From positions 1-24,001 of the forward strand of contig CAAGFE010000029.1 of assembly GCA_900769075.1 (NCBI GenBank): a DNA stretch of 24,001 nt, read 5' to 3'. The position numbers were made by a program, and so were the translations under genes. Positions within the stretch are counted from its first letter, which is position 1, and each line of letters starts with the position of its first letter. Source of the DNA: Clostridia bacterium. GTDB taxonomy: Bacteria; Bacillota; Clostridia; Christensenellales; Aristaeellaceae. Below, piece by piece: positions 7,493 to 15,931 of the stretch. Under the pieces are notes generated by a model. The model did not search any database and was not told the DNA's origin. It saw only the letters and a program-made list of their open reading frames with translations.

Positions 7493-7533
7493 GCATGGAC
7501 ACTGACCAATCCGGTCGGGCGTCCATGCTTTTT
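7493..7533 (+). terminator. Intrinsic terminator after the MATE/small membrane protein segment
   Basis: GCATGGAC (7493-7500) pairs perfectly with GTCCATGC (7521-7528), an inner GACC/GGTC stem stacks inside, and TTTTT follows at 7529-7533. It separates the exporter region from the eight-gene operon that begins at 7687. Confidence 0.8.
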
Positions 7534-7599
7534 CTGATCGGCTTCACGGCGCGGACGGCATGCAAAAAATCGTCGGAAGGATGCTTTTGCCTTTCCTTT

Positions 7600-7620
7600 T
7601 CCGACAACATGTGCTATAAT
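7600..7620 (+). promoter_or_regulatory. Extended -10 promoter of the eight-gene operon
   Basis: TATAAT at 7615-7620 is preceded by TGC, giving an extended -10, with no good TTGACA at the right distance. Just upstream GTCGGAA (7572-7578) and TTCCGAC (7600-7606) form an inverted repeat that could hold a regulator. The sequence TCCGACAAC followed by GTGCTATAAT recurs at the spo0A promoter (16093-16111). The first gene starts at 7687, about 65 bases downstream. Confidence 0.65.
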
Positions 7621-7686
7621 TAAAATGATATCGTCTGCCTGTGGGCGGCGTAAAGGTGGCAAAAATCGCTGAGGAGGAATTCCAAG

Positions 7687-8745
7687 ATGTTCGGCAAGTT
7701 CATGAATAACTATTACTACGGCAAATCCGGCAAGGGGGACTATACCCCTGACGATCTGCCCAAGAACCGCTGGCAGCTCTTCTGGGAGATGCTGCGGGTG
7801 CGGTTCAACGCGCTTTGCCGCATGAACATGATCTACATGCTGCCCTGGCTGCCCACGATGCTCGTCATCGGCATGCTGGTGATGAACGTGCTGTCCATCG
7901 GCGTGATGCCGACGGAGGAAAAAACCGTGACCAACGCGGACGGCACCACCACCACGGAGATCGTTCAGGTGGAGATGACGGAGGAGGAAGCCCTCGCAAT
8001 GCTGGAGGAGAAGGTGTCCCTCCTGCCGAGCATGCTCAACATGACGCTGATCCTGCTCATTCCCTGCATCGCCATCACCGGTCCCTGGACGGCGGGCGTG
8101 GCCTATGTCACCCGCAACTGGGCGCGGGATGAGCATGCCTTTGTCTGGTCCGACATGAAGGACGCCATGAAGGAAAACTGGAAGCCTGCCCTGGGCTTGT
8201 CCGCCATCACGTCCGTGGTGCCCTTCCTGGCCTACTTGTGCTGGGAGTTTTACGGCAGCATGGCGGTGGACAGCTGGTTCATGGTGGTGCCCCAGATGTT
8301 CACGATGATGATCGCCATCGTCTGGTCCCTGGCCATCACCTATGCCTATCCCATGCTGGTGACCTACCGGATGTCCTTTGGCACATTGATCAAGAACAGC
8401 GTGCTGCTGGCTATCGGCCGCCTGCCCATGAGCGTCGGCATTCGCCTGCTTCACCTGGTGCCCGCTGCGCTGGCGGTGGCGCTGACCTTCCTGCTGGGCA
8501 CCATCTGGGTGCCGCTGCTTCTCTTTGCCTACTATGTGCTGATCGGCTTCACCCTGTCCCGCTTTGTCACCGCCTCCTACACCAATGCCCAGTTTGACAA
8601 GTTCTTCAACAGCCGCATCGAGGGCGCGCAGGTCAACCGCGGCCTGGCGGAGGAAGACGACGAGGACGAGGATGCGGAGGAGGAGCGCGAGCTCAAGCCC
8701 TGGGAGAACGGCTACGCCAGCCAGGACAAGGACAGGGACGCATGA
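7687..8745 (+). CDS. DUF624/YesL-like membrane protein with an acidic tail
   Basis: A 352-residue integral membrane protein starting at an ATG with GAGGAGG nine bases upstream. After a polar N-terminus with a Tyr-rich NNYYYG, a helix near residues 48-74 begins RFNALCRMNMIYMLPW. A Glu/Thr-rich extracytoplasmic loop of about 40 residues follows, then helices near 117-138, 172-200, 205-230 and 245-290. The stretch MKDAMKENWKPALGLSAI and the order of helices resemble DUF624 (YesL) proteins, which are usually shorter, near 200 residues. The C-terminus carries a dense Asp/Glu run (about 318-333). The family has no established biochemical role, though members often lie beside carbohydrate transport genes. 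First gene of the operon; its stop overlaps an ATG by four bases, but I place the next start at 8799. Confidence 0.75.
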   Translation: MFGKFMNNYYYGKSGKGDYTPDDLPKNRWQLFWEMLRVRFNALCRMNMIYMLPWLPTMLVIGMLVMNVLSIGVMPTEEKTVTNADGTTTTEIVQVEMTEEEALAMLEEKVSLLPSMLNMTLILLIPCIAITGPWTAGVAYVTRNWARDEHAFVWSDMKDAMKENWKPALGLSAITSVVPFLAYLCWEFYGSMAVDSWFMVVPQMFTMMIAIVWSLAITYAYPMLVTYRMSFGTLIKNSVLLAIGRLPMSVGIRLLHLVPAALAVALTFLLGTIWVPLLLFAYYVLIGFTLSRFVTASYTNAQFDKFFNSRIEGAQVNRGLAEEDDEDEDAEEERELKPWENGYASQDKDRDA

Positions 8746-8798
8746 TTCCCGCCGCCGGTGCGCATCCTATCGCCATGAATGGAAATGGAGGCGTGCGG

Positions 8799-8960
8799 AT
8801 GGACTGGCGGCTGGATCCCCAACAGAAACGAAAATATCAGGCGGCGGAACGCCTTGGCTTCACGGCCCGGCTGATTGAATGCGGCTGGCCGGGCCTGAGC
8901 GCCAAGGAGACCGGGCAGGTGGGCGCCATGATCCGCTATGCCCCGCCGCAACAGGAGTAA
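8799..8960 (+). CDS. Alpha/beta-type small acid-soluble spore protein
   Basis: A 53-residue basic-to-neutral protein starting at an ATG with GGAGG about eight bases upstream (an ATG at 8742 overlapping the previous stop adds an unlikely 19-residue leader). The pattern KYQAAERLGF, then a short insert, then GWPGLSAKETGQVGAMIRY, fits the Clostridia-type alpha/beta SASP family. These typically read KYEIAxELG...GWxGLxAxExGxIGG; Glu-Thr-Gly is the region cut by the germination protease. Such proteins coat and protect spore DNA in the A-like form and supply amino acids at outgrowth. The second Gly of the usual GG is Ala here. Finding it inside a mixed operon instead of alone behind a sigma-G promoter is unusual. 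No sigma-G promoter was evident, though I did not search exhaustively. Confidence 0.75.
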   Translation: MDWRLDPQQKRKYQAAERLGFTARLIECGWPGLSAKETGQVGAMIRYAPPQQE

Positions 8961-8966
8961 CAGGCA

Positions 8967-9716
8967 TTGTATAAAAGTTTTGCTGAAGTATACGACCGGC
9001 TCATGGACAATGTGAACTATGAGCGCTGGGCGGATTTCTATGCGGAAATGCTGCATGCGGGCGGCGTGCAGGGGGGGAAGGTCTGCGAGTGCGCCTGCGG
9101 AACCGGCGGGCTGACGCTCCCCCTGGCCAGGCGGGGCTTCCAGATGACCGGGGTGGATCTGAGCCAGGAAATGCTGTGGATCGCTGCGCAGAAGGCCCGC
9201 AAGCAGGGCCTGGGGCTGCCCTTCATCCAGCAGGATATGCGCCGTCTCCGCCTGCACCGGCCGATGGATGCGGTCATCGCCACCTGCGACGGGGTGAACT
9301 ATCTGCTGACCGACGAGGACGTGTCCGCCTTCTTTCAGGCTGCCTACGAGGCGCTGCGCCCCGGCGGCATGCTGATCTTTGACGTGTCAACCCCCTGGAA
9401 ATTGGCAAATGTGCTGGGGAACGAAATGATCTGCGAGGATCGTGAGGACGTGACCTACATGTGGCAGAACAGCTTCAATCCCCAAACCGGCATCTGCGAG
9501 ATGACGCTGTGCTTCTTCCTCCGGGAGAAGGACGGGCGCTACCGCCGCATCGACGAGGAGCAGAAGCAGCGCGCCCATTCCCGCGAGGAATTGACGGCCC
9601 TGCTGCAAAGCTGTGGGTTCACGGATGTGCATGTCTGGGGCAACAGCCGCATGGCAGCGCCGCGGGAGAAGGAGCAGCGCTGGCACTTCGCCGCCCGCCG
9701 CCCCGAGGATGCATGA
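8967..9716 (+). CDS. Class I SAM-dependent methyltransferase
   Basis: A 249-residue soluble protein beginning at TTG with AGGAG nine bases upstream. The TTG start is supported because the family N-terminus MYKSFAEVYDRLMDNVNYER is complete only from here. Motif I for S-adenosylmethionine binding is VCECACGTGG (about residues 39-48), followed by the acidic GVDLSQEML near 60. Then come a QQDMRRLRL motif II-like stretch and AVIATCDGVNYL. The LRPGGMLIFDVST segment near 135 is typical of Methyltransf_25/11 enzymes. The C-terminal half is a beta-rich lid common in this subgroup, often annotated as a YqeM-like or generic methyltransferase. The substrate is unknown. It lies six bases after the spore protein gene and 22 before hslO, so it is co-transcribed. 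Confidence 0.9.
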   Translation: MYKSFAEVYDRLMDNVNYERWADFYAEMLHAGGVQGGKVCECACGTGGLTLPLARRGFQMTGVDLSQEMLWIAAQKARKQGLGLPFIQQDMRRLRLHRPMDAVIATCDGVNYLLTDEDVSAFFQAAYEALRPGGMLIFDVSTPWKLANVLGNEMICEDREDVTYMWQNSFNPQTGICEMTLCFFLREKDGRYRRIDEEQKQRAHSREELTALLQSCGFTDVHVWGNSRMAAPREKEQRWHFAARRPEDA

Positions 9717-9738
9717 CAGGAACAAGGAGAACATAAAC

Positions 9739-10653
9739 ATGGATGCTGAACAGAAGGTTCAAATCGAACGCCGCGAAGGCGACGAAATGATCCGCGCCAC
9801 GCTGATGGACGGTCAGGTGCGCGTCATGATGTGCGAAACCACCCGGATGACGCAGCGCGCGGCGGATATTCACCATGCCACGCCGGTGTGCACCGCTGCC
9901 ATGGGCCGGCTCATGACCGCGACCAGCATGCTGGGCGTGATGATGAAGGGCGAGGACGAGTCCGTGACGGTGAACATCAAGGGCGGCGGCCCGATGGGCA
10001 CCATCGTTGCGGTGGCGAACCACGGGGATGTGAAGGTCTGCGCGGATGATCCCCGGGTGGAGCTTCCCCTGCGGGAGGACGGCAAGCTGAACGTGGGCGG
10101 GGCCATCGGCAAGGATGGCTTCATGACCGTCGTCAAGGACCTGGGCATGCGCGAGCCCTACATCGGCCAGATTGAGCTGGTTTCCGGCGAACTGGGCATG
10201 GACTTTGCCAATTACTTCACCGTCTCCGAGCAGCAGCCCTCCCTCGTGGCCCTGGGCGTGCTGGTTTCCGGGGATGCGGTGCTCAAGGCGGGCGGACTGC
10301 TGCTCCAGCCCATGCCCGGCTGCCCGGATGAGGTGATCGATCAGCTGGAGCTGCGCAGCCCCATGTTCTCCGATATCAGCCGGGAAATGACCTTTGCTCC
10401 CAAGGAGGAGCTGCTGGAGGACTGGTTCCGAGGCATGAAGCTTGAGGTGCTGGAGCGCACGCCCTTGCGCTATCATTGCGGCTGCTCCCGCTTCCGCATG
10501 GAGAAGGCGCTGATTTCCCTGGGCCGCCGGGAACTCCAGACCATCATCGACGAGGATACCGGCGCGGAACTGGGCTGCCATTTCTGCCACAGCCAGTACG
10601 CCTTCACCACCCAGGAGCTGAAGGAGCTGCTCAGCCGCGCTTCCCGGGACTGA
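9739..10653 (+). CDS. hslO: Hsp33 redox-regulated holdase chaperone
   Basis: A 304-residue protein of normal Hsp33 length with ATG at 9739 behind AAGGAG. The N-terminal domain (to about 180) has the conserved ATPVCTAAMGRLMTATSMLG and GGGPMGTIVAVAN stretches. The linker domain leads to the C-terminal zinc site, CGC (Cys247, Cys249) and CHFC (Cys280, Cys283), separated by 30 residues, the classic CxC...CxxC pattern. Under oxidative stress the cysteines form disulfides, zinc is released and the protein unfolds into an active holdase that binds unfolding proteins in the cytosol. All four cysteines are present, so it should be functional. It is the most firmly identified member of the operon; neighbouring TPR and HEAT-like repeat proteins could be protein-protein partners, but that is inference. 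Confidence 0.97.
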   Translation: MDAEQKVQIERREGDEMIRATLMDGQVRVMMCETTRMTQRAADIHHATPVCTAAMGRLMTATSMLGVMMKGEDESVTVNIKGGGPMGTIVAVANHGDVKVCADDPRVELPLREDGKLNVGGAIGKDGFMTVVKDLGMREPYIGQIELVSGELGMDFANYFTVSEQQPSLVALGVLVSGDAVLKAGGLLLQPMPGCPDEVIDQLELRSPMFSDISREMTFAPKEELLEDWFRGMKLEVLERTPLRYHCGCSRFRMEKALISLGRRELQTIIDEDTGAELGCHFCHSQYAFTTQELKELLSRASRD

Positions 10654-10702
10654 ATCGGGCATGTGCATGGGGGATGGACTTCCCCTCTGCCAAGGAGTTG
10701 GA

Positions 10703-12361
10703 ATGAATCAGAACGAACAGGGCGTGCTCTATCCCTTTCGGCTCTCCGGCAGCCGGATGCGCCAAAGGGCCCTGCTGCTGCGCCGTCAGGGCAGGCCGCT
10801 GGATGCGCTCTTCCTGCTGCGCCGCGCCGCCGAGCAGGATGATACGCCCGCTGCCTGGCTGGCCCTGGCGACGGAGCTGCGCCTCATGGGCAACTGGGAA
10901 GCCGCCGCGGAGGTGCTGGCCCGGGTGCTCAGCCGGGACGACGGCGAACCGGGCGCCTGGCTGGAGATGGGCCGGTGCCTGGAGGCGCTGGGCCATCCCG
11001 ATGCGGCGGTGGACTGCGCGTATCACCAGCTGCAGGCTTCTCCCTGGTCGCCGGAGGGCGACGCAGCCCGGGCCATGCTGGCAGAGCTGGAGAGCACACC
11101 CGGTGACAATGAACCCCATCGCACCCAGCGGTTGATTCAGCGCGGGCTGACCGCGTGGCAGGCCGGCGACCGGACGCTGGGGGAAAGGCGCCTCCGCCGG
11201 GCCGTGCGGATGACGGCGGATCAGGAACGTCTGCTGGTCACCGCCGGCATGATGTGCATGATGGAAACGGATCTTGCGGGCGCGATGCATTATCTGCCGC
11301 CGGCGCTGCGCCTGAACCCGGATGACCCGCGGACGCTGACGGCCCTGTCTACCCTGTTCGCCCAACAGGGCAAGCGCCGGATGGCCCGCGCCTTCCTGCA
11401 GCGGGCAGGGAAAACCGCCGCTTCCGTCCTGGATGAGGATGGCTTTCTCACCGCGGCCTGGGCCCAGGACGCCTGGCCGGAAATGGAAGCCTATCTGGAG
11501 GAACGCATGAAGCAGCATCCTCACCGGAAGGCGCTTTTGTCCGCCAGGGCCTCCATGTGCTGCGAGCGGGGCGAACTGCCCGCGGCCCGGGAGCTGTGGA
11601 AGGAAGTCCTCACCATCGACCCGGAGGACCGGTATGCGGCGTCAATGCTCCAGGCGTCCCAGGGGGCGGAGGAGAGGCTGCTGTGCATGCCGGGCCTGTT
11701 GCCCGCCGGCGAACGTCAGCGCCAACTGGCGGAAATGAAGCGCCTGGCGGAAAATCGCTCCATCGCGGAGGTGCTGACGCCCGGCAGCCGTTCCCGCCTG
11801 CTGCTGGACTGGCTGCTCACCGGCCCCGATCCCGCCGAAACCCGCTTCGCCATGTCCCTGCTGGAACGCAATCCCACGGACGAAGCCGTCATCGCGTATC
11901 TCAAGGAGCTGCTGTGCCGTCCCTTCCTGCCCAGCGAAATCCGCCAGTGGGCCCTCATCCGCCTGGCGGAAGCGGGCTGCCGGGACGAAATGCTCCTGGT
12001 GAACAGCGGCCGCTTCAGCAGGATCGCCTGCCGCAAAGTGAAGGAGGGGCAAGCCGTCCACCCCTGGCGGATGTTCCTGCCCGTGCTGCTGGAATCAACC
12101 CGCCAGCATCACCAGAGCCGGGAGATTGCCGAGTTCGCGTCCGATATCTGGCGCAAGCTGTCCCATGCGGATCATATGGAAGCAGCGGCAGCGCATTGCT
12201 ACGCCTGGTGCAAGGCGCTGGAGGTGCTCTACCTGCGCATGACAGGGCAGGAGGCGGCTGCGGCCCGGACGATGAAGGACGCCGCCCTGTCCGCAAGAAA
12301 AATCAGCCGGGTGCTCCGGATCATCAGCCGGTGCATGCAGGCTGAACCTGTTACGGAATGA
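10703..12361 (+). CDS. Tetratricopeptide-repeat protein
   Basis: A 552-residue soluble protein, mostly helical, beginning at an ATG with AAGGAG six bases upstream. TPR-type helix pairs are visible from about residue 18 to 110 (RALLLRRQGRPLDALFLLRR, AAWLALATELRLMGNWEAA, GAWLEMGRCLEALGHPDAAV). They recur around 145-235 (RLIQRGLTAWQAGDRTLGER, ALRLNPDDPRTLTALSTLFA). More solenoid-like helices run through 270-330 (ALLSARASMCCERGELPAA, EVLTIDPEDRYAASML). The C-terminal ~200 residues are helical without a recognised domain. No signal peptide or membrane helix is visible. TPR proteins are scaffolds for protein complexes; no specific role can be claimed. It lies 49 bases after hslO and 31 before the HEAT-like gene. 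Confidence 0.85.
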   Translation: MNQNEQGVLYPFRLSGSRMRQRALLLRRQGRPLDALFLLRRAAEQDDTPAAWLALATELRLMGNWEAAAEVLARVLSRDDGEPGAWLEMGRCLEALGHPDAAVDCAYHQLQASPWSPEGDAARAMLAELESTPGDNEPHRTQRLIQRGLTAWQAGDRTLGERRLRRAVRMTADQERLLVTAGMMCMMETDLAGAMHYLPPALRLNPDDPRTLTALSTLFAQQGKRRMARAFLQRAGKTAASVLDEDGFLTAAWAQDAWPEMEAYLEERMKQHPHRKALLSARASMCCERGELPAARELWKEVLTIDPEDRYAASMLQASQGAEERLLCMPGLLPAGERQRQLAEMKRLAENRSIAEVLTPGSRSRLLLDWLLTGPDPAETRFAMSLLERNPTDEAVIAYLKELLCRPFLPSEIRQWALIRLAEAGCRDEMLLVNSGRFSRIACRKVKEGQAVHPWRMFLPVLLESTRQHHQSREIAEFASDIWRKLSHADHMEAAAAHCYAWCKALEVLYLRMTGQEAAAARTMKDAALSARKISRVLRIISRCMQAEPVTE

Positions 12362-12392
12362 CGTCCAGCCTGTGCTGGAGAAGGAGCGCAAC

Positions 12393-13232
12393 ATGAAGTG
12401 CATCAATTTTGACGACAAGTTTGCCGATTTTACCTCCCAGTGGATGAAGGATCATGCCCGGGAATACCGCAATTACGACGCCATGGAAGCCGACATGCCC
12501 CGGGTGTACATGATGTTCCTCAACACGCCCGCCAAGTGGCTGGACGGCGTGACCCCCGGCGCATACTTCACCCAGTTTGAGGACGCGAAGGATCTGGTGG
12601 ACTGGATGGTGGAATACACCGCCCGGGAGATTCCCGTGCCTGACCTGCTGCTGGAGCAGATTCAGGCTGTCGGCAAGCCCTGCGAGAAGCGTCTGCTGGC
12701 CCTGCTCAAGGACGACAGCCCCGCCATCAGCGAGGAAGCCCGCATGACCGCCATCGGCCTTCTGCGCGACATGGAATCCACGCTGCCCAAGATGCTGTAC
12801 ATCTCCTGGCAGCTGAACCGCCAGGACGTGGATGACCTGGCGGACAATGCGCTGGACAGCCTGCGGGACATGGGCAAGGCGGTCGTTCAGCCCATCCTCC
12901 AGGAGCTCCCCAACGCCAACCGCGCCGGTCAGGAAGCGTTTCTTGACGTTTTGGTGAATTATCCGGGCAACGAGCAGGTTTTTCAGCTTGCCGTTCGTTT
13001 ATTCAGGGAGAATCCCTCCCGCCGGGCGCTGTTTGCCAGCTACCTGGGCAAGCTGGGGGATGATCGGGCCCTGCCCGTGCTGATGGAAGCGGCGATGGAT
13101 GATAAGTGCAGGTACATGGACTTCATCGAGCTGCGCAATGCCATCGAGATGCTGGGCGGAGATGCCCCCAAGAGGGAATTTGACGAGGATGAAGAATACG
13201 ATGCGCTCCGTGCCATGGAGGGCGATGAGTAA
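12393..13232 (+). CDS. HEAT-like repeat protein
   Basis: A 279-residue acidic, soluble protein with ATG at 12393 and AAGGAG six bases upstream. The N-terminal ~100 residues are helical with conserved-looking aromatic and acidic positions (TSQWMKDHAREYRNYDAMEA, then PAKWLDGVTPGAYFTQFEDA). From about residue 95, repeated helix pairs resemble HEAT/ARM repeats: RLLALLKDDSPAISEEARMT, then LADNALDSLRDMGKAVVQPI, then LRELY-like units around LFASYLGKLGDDRALPVLME. The C-terminus is strongly acidic. It is probably a protein-binding solenoid; its close linkage to the TPR gene suggests a joint scaffold, which is inference. No catalytic motif is seen. Confidence 0.75.
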   Translation: MKCINFDDKFADFTSQWMKDHAREYRNYDAMEADMPRVYMMFLNTPAKWLDGVTPGAYFTQFEDAKDLVDWMVEYTAREIPVPDLLLEQIQAVGKPCEKRLLALLKDDSPAISEEARMTAIGLLRDMESTLPKMLYISWQLNRQDVDDLADNALDSLRDMGKAVVQPILQELPNANRAGQEAFLDVLVNYPGNEQVFQLAVRLFRENPSRRALFASYLGKLGDDRALPVLMEAAMDDKCRYMDFIELRNAIEMLGGDAPKREFDEDEEYDALRAMEGDE

Positions 13233-13256
13233 TCCCCGCCCACAGGAAGGAAAGCT

Positions 13257-13931
13257 ATGGTCACATTGCAGGAAATCAAACAGAATGAGTCCATCCGCGC
13301 CTTGATCAAGGCGGGCAACCGCTATCTGGAGAGCATGGGCTACACCGAGCACGGCCCGCGCCATGTGGGCTACGTCAGCAAGACCGCGTCCTATATTTTG
13401 AAGGCGCTGGGCTATTCGCCCCGGGAGGTCGAGCTGGCGGCCATCGCGGGCTGGGTGCATGATGTGGGCAACTCCGTCAACCGCCACGACCACGGCCCCC
13501 TGGGCGCTGTGCTGCTGCTGCCCATCCTGCGGGAAATGGGCATGGACATGGCGGACATCATGGAGATCATCACCGCCGTGGGCAACCACGAGGAGCAGAG
13601 CGGCTTTATCTCCAGCCATGTCAGCGCCGCACTGGCCCTGGGGGATAAATCCGACGCCCATAAGAGCCGCGTGCGCAACGGTCAGCCGGATCCCCGAGAC
13701 ATTCATGACCGGGTGAATTTCTCCATCCAGGAGAACTGCGTCACCGTGGATCGGGAGAACCGCGTCATTCGCCATCAGCTGACGATGGACAGCACCTCCT
13801 CGGTGATGGAGTATCTTCAAATCTATATGAGCCGCATCGCCATGTGCGAGCAGGCCGCCGCGTTTTTGAAGTGCTCCTTTGATCTGGTCATCAATGGACA
13901 ATCCATCAACAACCGCCCCGAAAAGGAGTAA
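13257..13931 (+). CDS. HD-domain metal-dependent phosphohydrolase
   Basis: A 224-residue soluble protein with AGGAAAG before the ATG at 13257. The HD-domain ligand set is intact. It comprises His36 in HGPRHVGYVSK, the His68-Asp69 pair in GWVHDVGNS, histidines at 77-79 in NRHDHGPLGA, His111 in GNHEE, and a later Asp near 130 in ALALGDKSD. This arrangement is seen in HD and HD-GYP-like enzymes that hydrolyse nucleotides, cyclic dinucleotides or related phosphoesters. The GYP motif is absent. The C-terminal ~80 residues are mixed alpha/beta without a recognised domain and could be a regulatory region. The substrate is unknown. It sits between two scaffold-like genes and the membrane zinc-ribbon gene, with gaps of 24 and 20 bases. 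Confidence 0.88.
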   Translation: MVTLQEIKQNESIRALIKAGNRYLESMGYTEHGPRHVGYVSKTASYILKALGYSPREVELAAIAGWVHDVGNSVNRHDHGPLGAVLLLPILREMGMDMADIMEIITAVGNHEEQSGFISSHVSAALALGDKSDAHKSRVRNGQPDPRDIHDRVNFSIQENCVTVDRENRVIRHQLTMDSTSSVMEYLQIYMSRIAMCEQAAAFLKCSFDLVINGQSINNRPEKE

Positions 13932-13951
13932 CACAGGAGGAGGTGAAGCCG

Positions 13952-15916
13952 ATGCTTTGCCCGGATTGCAAAACCTATGCCGCGGATGACGAGATCGTCT
14001 GCCCGAAGTGCGGAAAGCTGCTGGACAGCCAGAACCTGGAGGACGAGGAACTGATGAACTTCCGCCAGGGCCGCCATCTGCGCAAGCAGGAGGAAACCAT
14101 TCCGCCGCCGCCCGCCGCGCCCGGCAGTACCGGCGCCAGCCGTTCCTTTGAGGACACCCATCCCCGCGAAACGGCGGAGGAAACCGGTGCGGTGTATGCC
14201 CGCCGGGAAACCCTGGCCAGCACGGGCATCTACTACGGCCTCCAGGATGGTCAGCTGGACGACCTGCCCCTGAGCTATGAGGTCAGCGGGAATCCCACCG
14301 TCATGACCAATGCCCGCCGCCGCAGCCGCGCCAAGCGGGCCATCCGCACCAAGCGCCTCATCAACTGGGCCTATGTGCTCATCGCCGGCGTGGTGATGAT
14401 CATCGTGCTGCTGATCGGTACCTTTGTGTTCCTGACCCGGACCCCCAGCGGGCAGGTCATCATGGCCCGGATGGGACAGGACGCCTCCTCTGCCGCCATG
14501 TGGCAGGTGGGCCAGGAATACCTCCAGACCGGCGATATTGACCGGGCCATTGAATATTTCCTGATTGCCCGGGAGAAGGACACCGAGGCGGGCGAACCCA
14601 ACGTCACCGGCCTGATGCAGATGGGCAGCGCCTATGAGGCTGCCGACCGGCTGGAAGAGGCGGAGGAAGTCTACGCATATATCTATACGGATGTGGTGCC
14701 CAGCGCGCCGGAAGCCTACCGCGCCCAGGCGCGTGTGCTCCTGGCCCTGGGCAGGGAAGCCGAGGCGGCTGTTTTGCTGGCGGACGCGTACAGCAAGACG
14801 GGCGTGGCCTCCTTCCGCAGCCAGCGGCTGGAAATCCTGCCCGCGGTGCCTTCCCCCAGCGTCGTGGCCGGGTACTATACCGCGGATCAGACCGTGGCGC
14901 TGACCCAGGCCCAGGACTGCGAAATCTGGTATTCGCTGGACCGGTATGCGGTGCTGCCGGAGGAGGGCATCCTCTACGAGGCCCCGCTGGAATTCAGCGA
15001 AGGCGAGCATGCGCTGAGGGCCGTTGCCGTCAGCGGCGATCTGGTCAGCGACGTCATGGTCGCCAATTATCAGATTTATCTGCCCACGCCCCTCCAGCCC
15101 GCCTGTAACCTGGCGCCCAACACCTACAGCGGCAAGCGCAGCGTGACGCTGCGTCCCGGAACCCTGACCGATGAGGAGCTGGAAAAGAACCCCGGCTACA
15201 AGGCAACCCTGACGGACGAGGTTGCGCAGACGATTACCATCTACTACACCATTGACGGCTCCCAGCCCGATCAGGACAGCCCCATCTGGAACGGCACACC
15301 CATTCAGATGGGCATCTTCGGCGGCTATCAGGTGCTCAAGGCGGTGTCCGTCAACGGGTATGGCAAGCAGGGCAACACGCTGGACCGTACCTTCAAGTTT
15401 GAAACCTCGCCGGGCTACCGCAAAACCTTCTCGGTGGATGACACCATCGCCAACCTCAAGCTGGGCACGACTACCCGTGAGGACTTCCGCGAGAAATACG
15501 GCCCCGGAACCGGGCCGGAAATGGTCATCCTCAACACCGTGGAAGGCGAATGCGAGAAGTACACCTACGATTGGGGCTATGCCTCCTTCATGAAGATCAA
15601 AAGCGGCTGGGTGCTGGCCGACCTGATGTTCACCAACAACCAGTTTGAAGGCCCGCGCAGTACCAAAATCGGCATGACGGAGGCCAAGATCACCGATCAG
15701 TACAAGGATTTCGGTCAGGTGGTCGGCGCGACGGGCATCAAGCGCGGACTGTACTATGAGAGCGAGGACAAGCAGGGCGTGATCTCCATCCTGCCCACGG
15801 GGGAGAAGATCATCTACTACCGGGTGGGTACGGCGGACGGGCATGTCTGGCAGCTGGAATACTACATCGGCACCGATGGCAGCTGCAATGCCATCCGTTG
15901 GTTCTTCGAGCGCTGA
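13952..15916 (+). CDS. Membrane-anchored zinc-ribbon, TPR and chitobiase-like domain protein
   Basis: A 654-residue protein. The ATG at 13952 has AGGAGGT seven bases upstream; an earlier in-frame GTG overlaps that site. The N-terminus is a zinc ribbon with Cys3, Cys6, Cys17 and Cys20 (CPDC, CPKC), followed by a Pro/Glu-rich cytosolic stretch and a basic run (RRRSRAKRAIRTKR). A single membrane helix lies at about 137-160. Outside, TPR-like helices span about 175-275 (WQVGQEYLQTGDIDRAIEYF, MGSAYEAADRLEEAEEVY). Next are two beta-sandwich units like the chitobiase/beta-hexosaminidase C-terminal domain (CHB_HEX_C). One lies at about 305-375 and one at about 385-485 (YYTIDGSQPDQDSPIWNGTP). The last ~165 residues are beta-rich and unrecognised. 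It is last in the operon, before a strong terminator. It probably works at the cell envelope, linking a cytosolic zinc domain to external repeats. Confidence 0.82.
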   Translation: MLCPDCKTYAADDEIVCPKCGKLLDSQNLEDEELMNFRQGRHLRKQEETIPPPPAAPGSTGASRSFEDTHPRETAEETGAVYARRETLASTGIYYGLQDGQLDDLPLSYEVSGNPTVMTNARRRSRAKRAIRTKRLINWAYVLIAGVVMIIVLLIGTFVFLTRTPSGQVIMARMGQDASSAAMWQVGQEYLQTGDIDRAIEYFLIAREKDTEAGEPNVTGLMQMGSAYEAADRLEEAEEVYAYIYTDVVPSAPEAYRAQARVLLALGREAEAAVLLADAYSKTGVASFRSQRLEILPAVPSPSVVAGYYTADQTVALTQAQDCEIWYSLDRYAVLPEEGILYEAPLEFSEGEHALRAVAVSGDLVSDVMVANYQIYLPTPLQPACNLAPNTYSGKRSVTLRPGTLTDEELEKNPGYKATLTDEVAQTITIYYTIDGSQPDQDSPIWNGTPIQMGIFGGYQVLKAVSVNGYGKQGNTLDRTFKFETSPGYRKTFSVDDTIANLKLGTTTREDFREKYGPGTGPEMVILNTVEGECEKYTYDWGYASFMKIKSGWVLADLMFTNNQFEGPRSTKIGMTEAKITDQYKDFGQVVGATGIKRGLYYESEDKQGVISILPTGEKIIYYRVGTADGHVWQLEYYIGTDGSCNAIRWFFER

Positions 15917-15931
15917 TGAAACAAGACAAGG

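Noticed and set aside
7343..7537. A 64-codon plus-strand frame downstream of the broken small membrane gene
   Set aside because: It runs through the terminator hairpin at 7493-7533 and has no protein-like features.
9619..10668. A 349-codon minus-strand frame opposite hslO
   Set aside because: Antisense to a certain gene and composed of His/Gln/Ala-rich shadow sequence.
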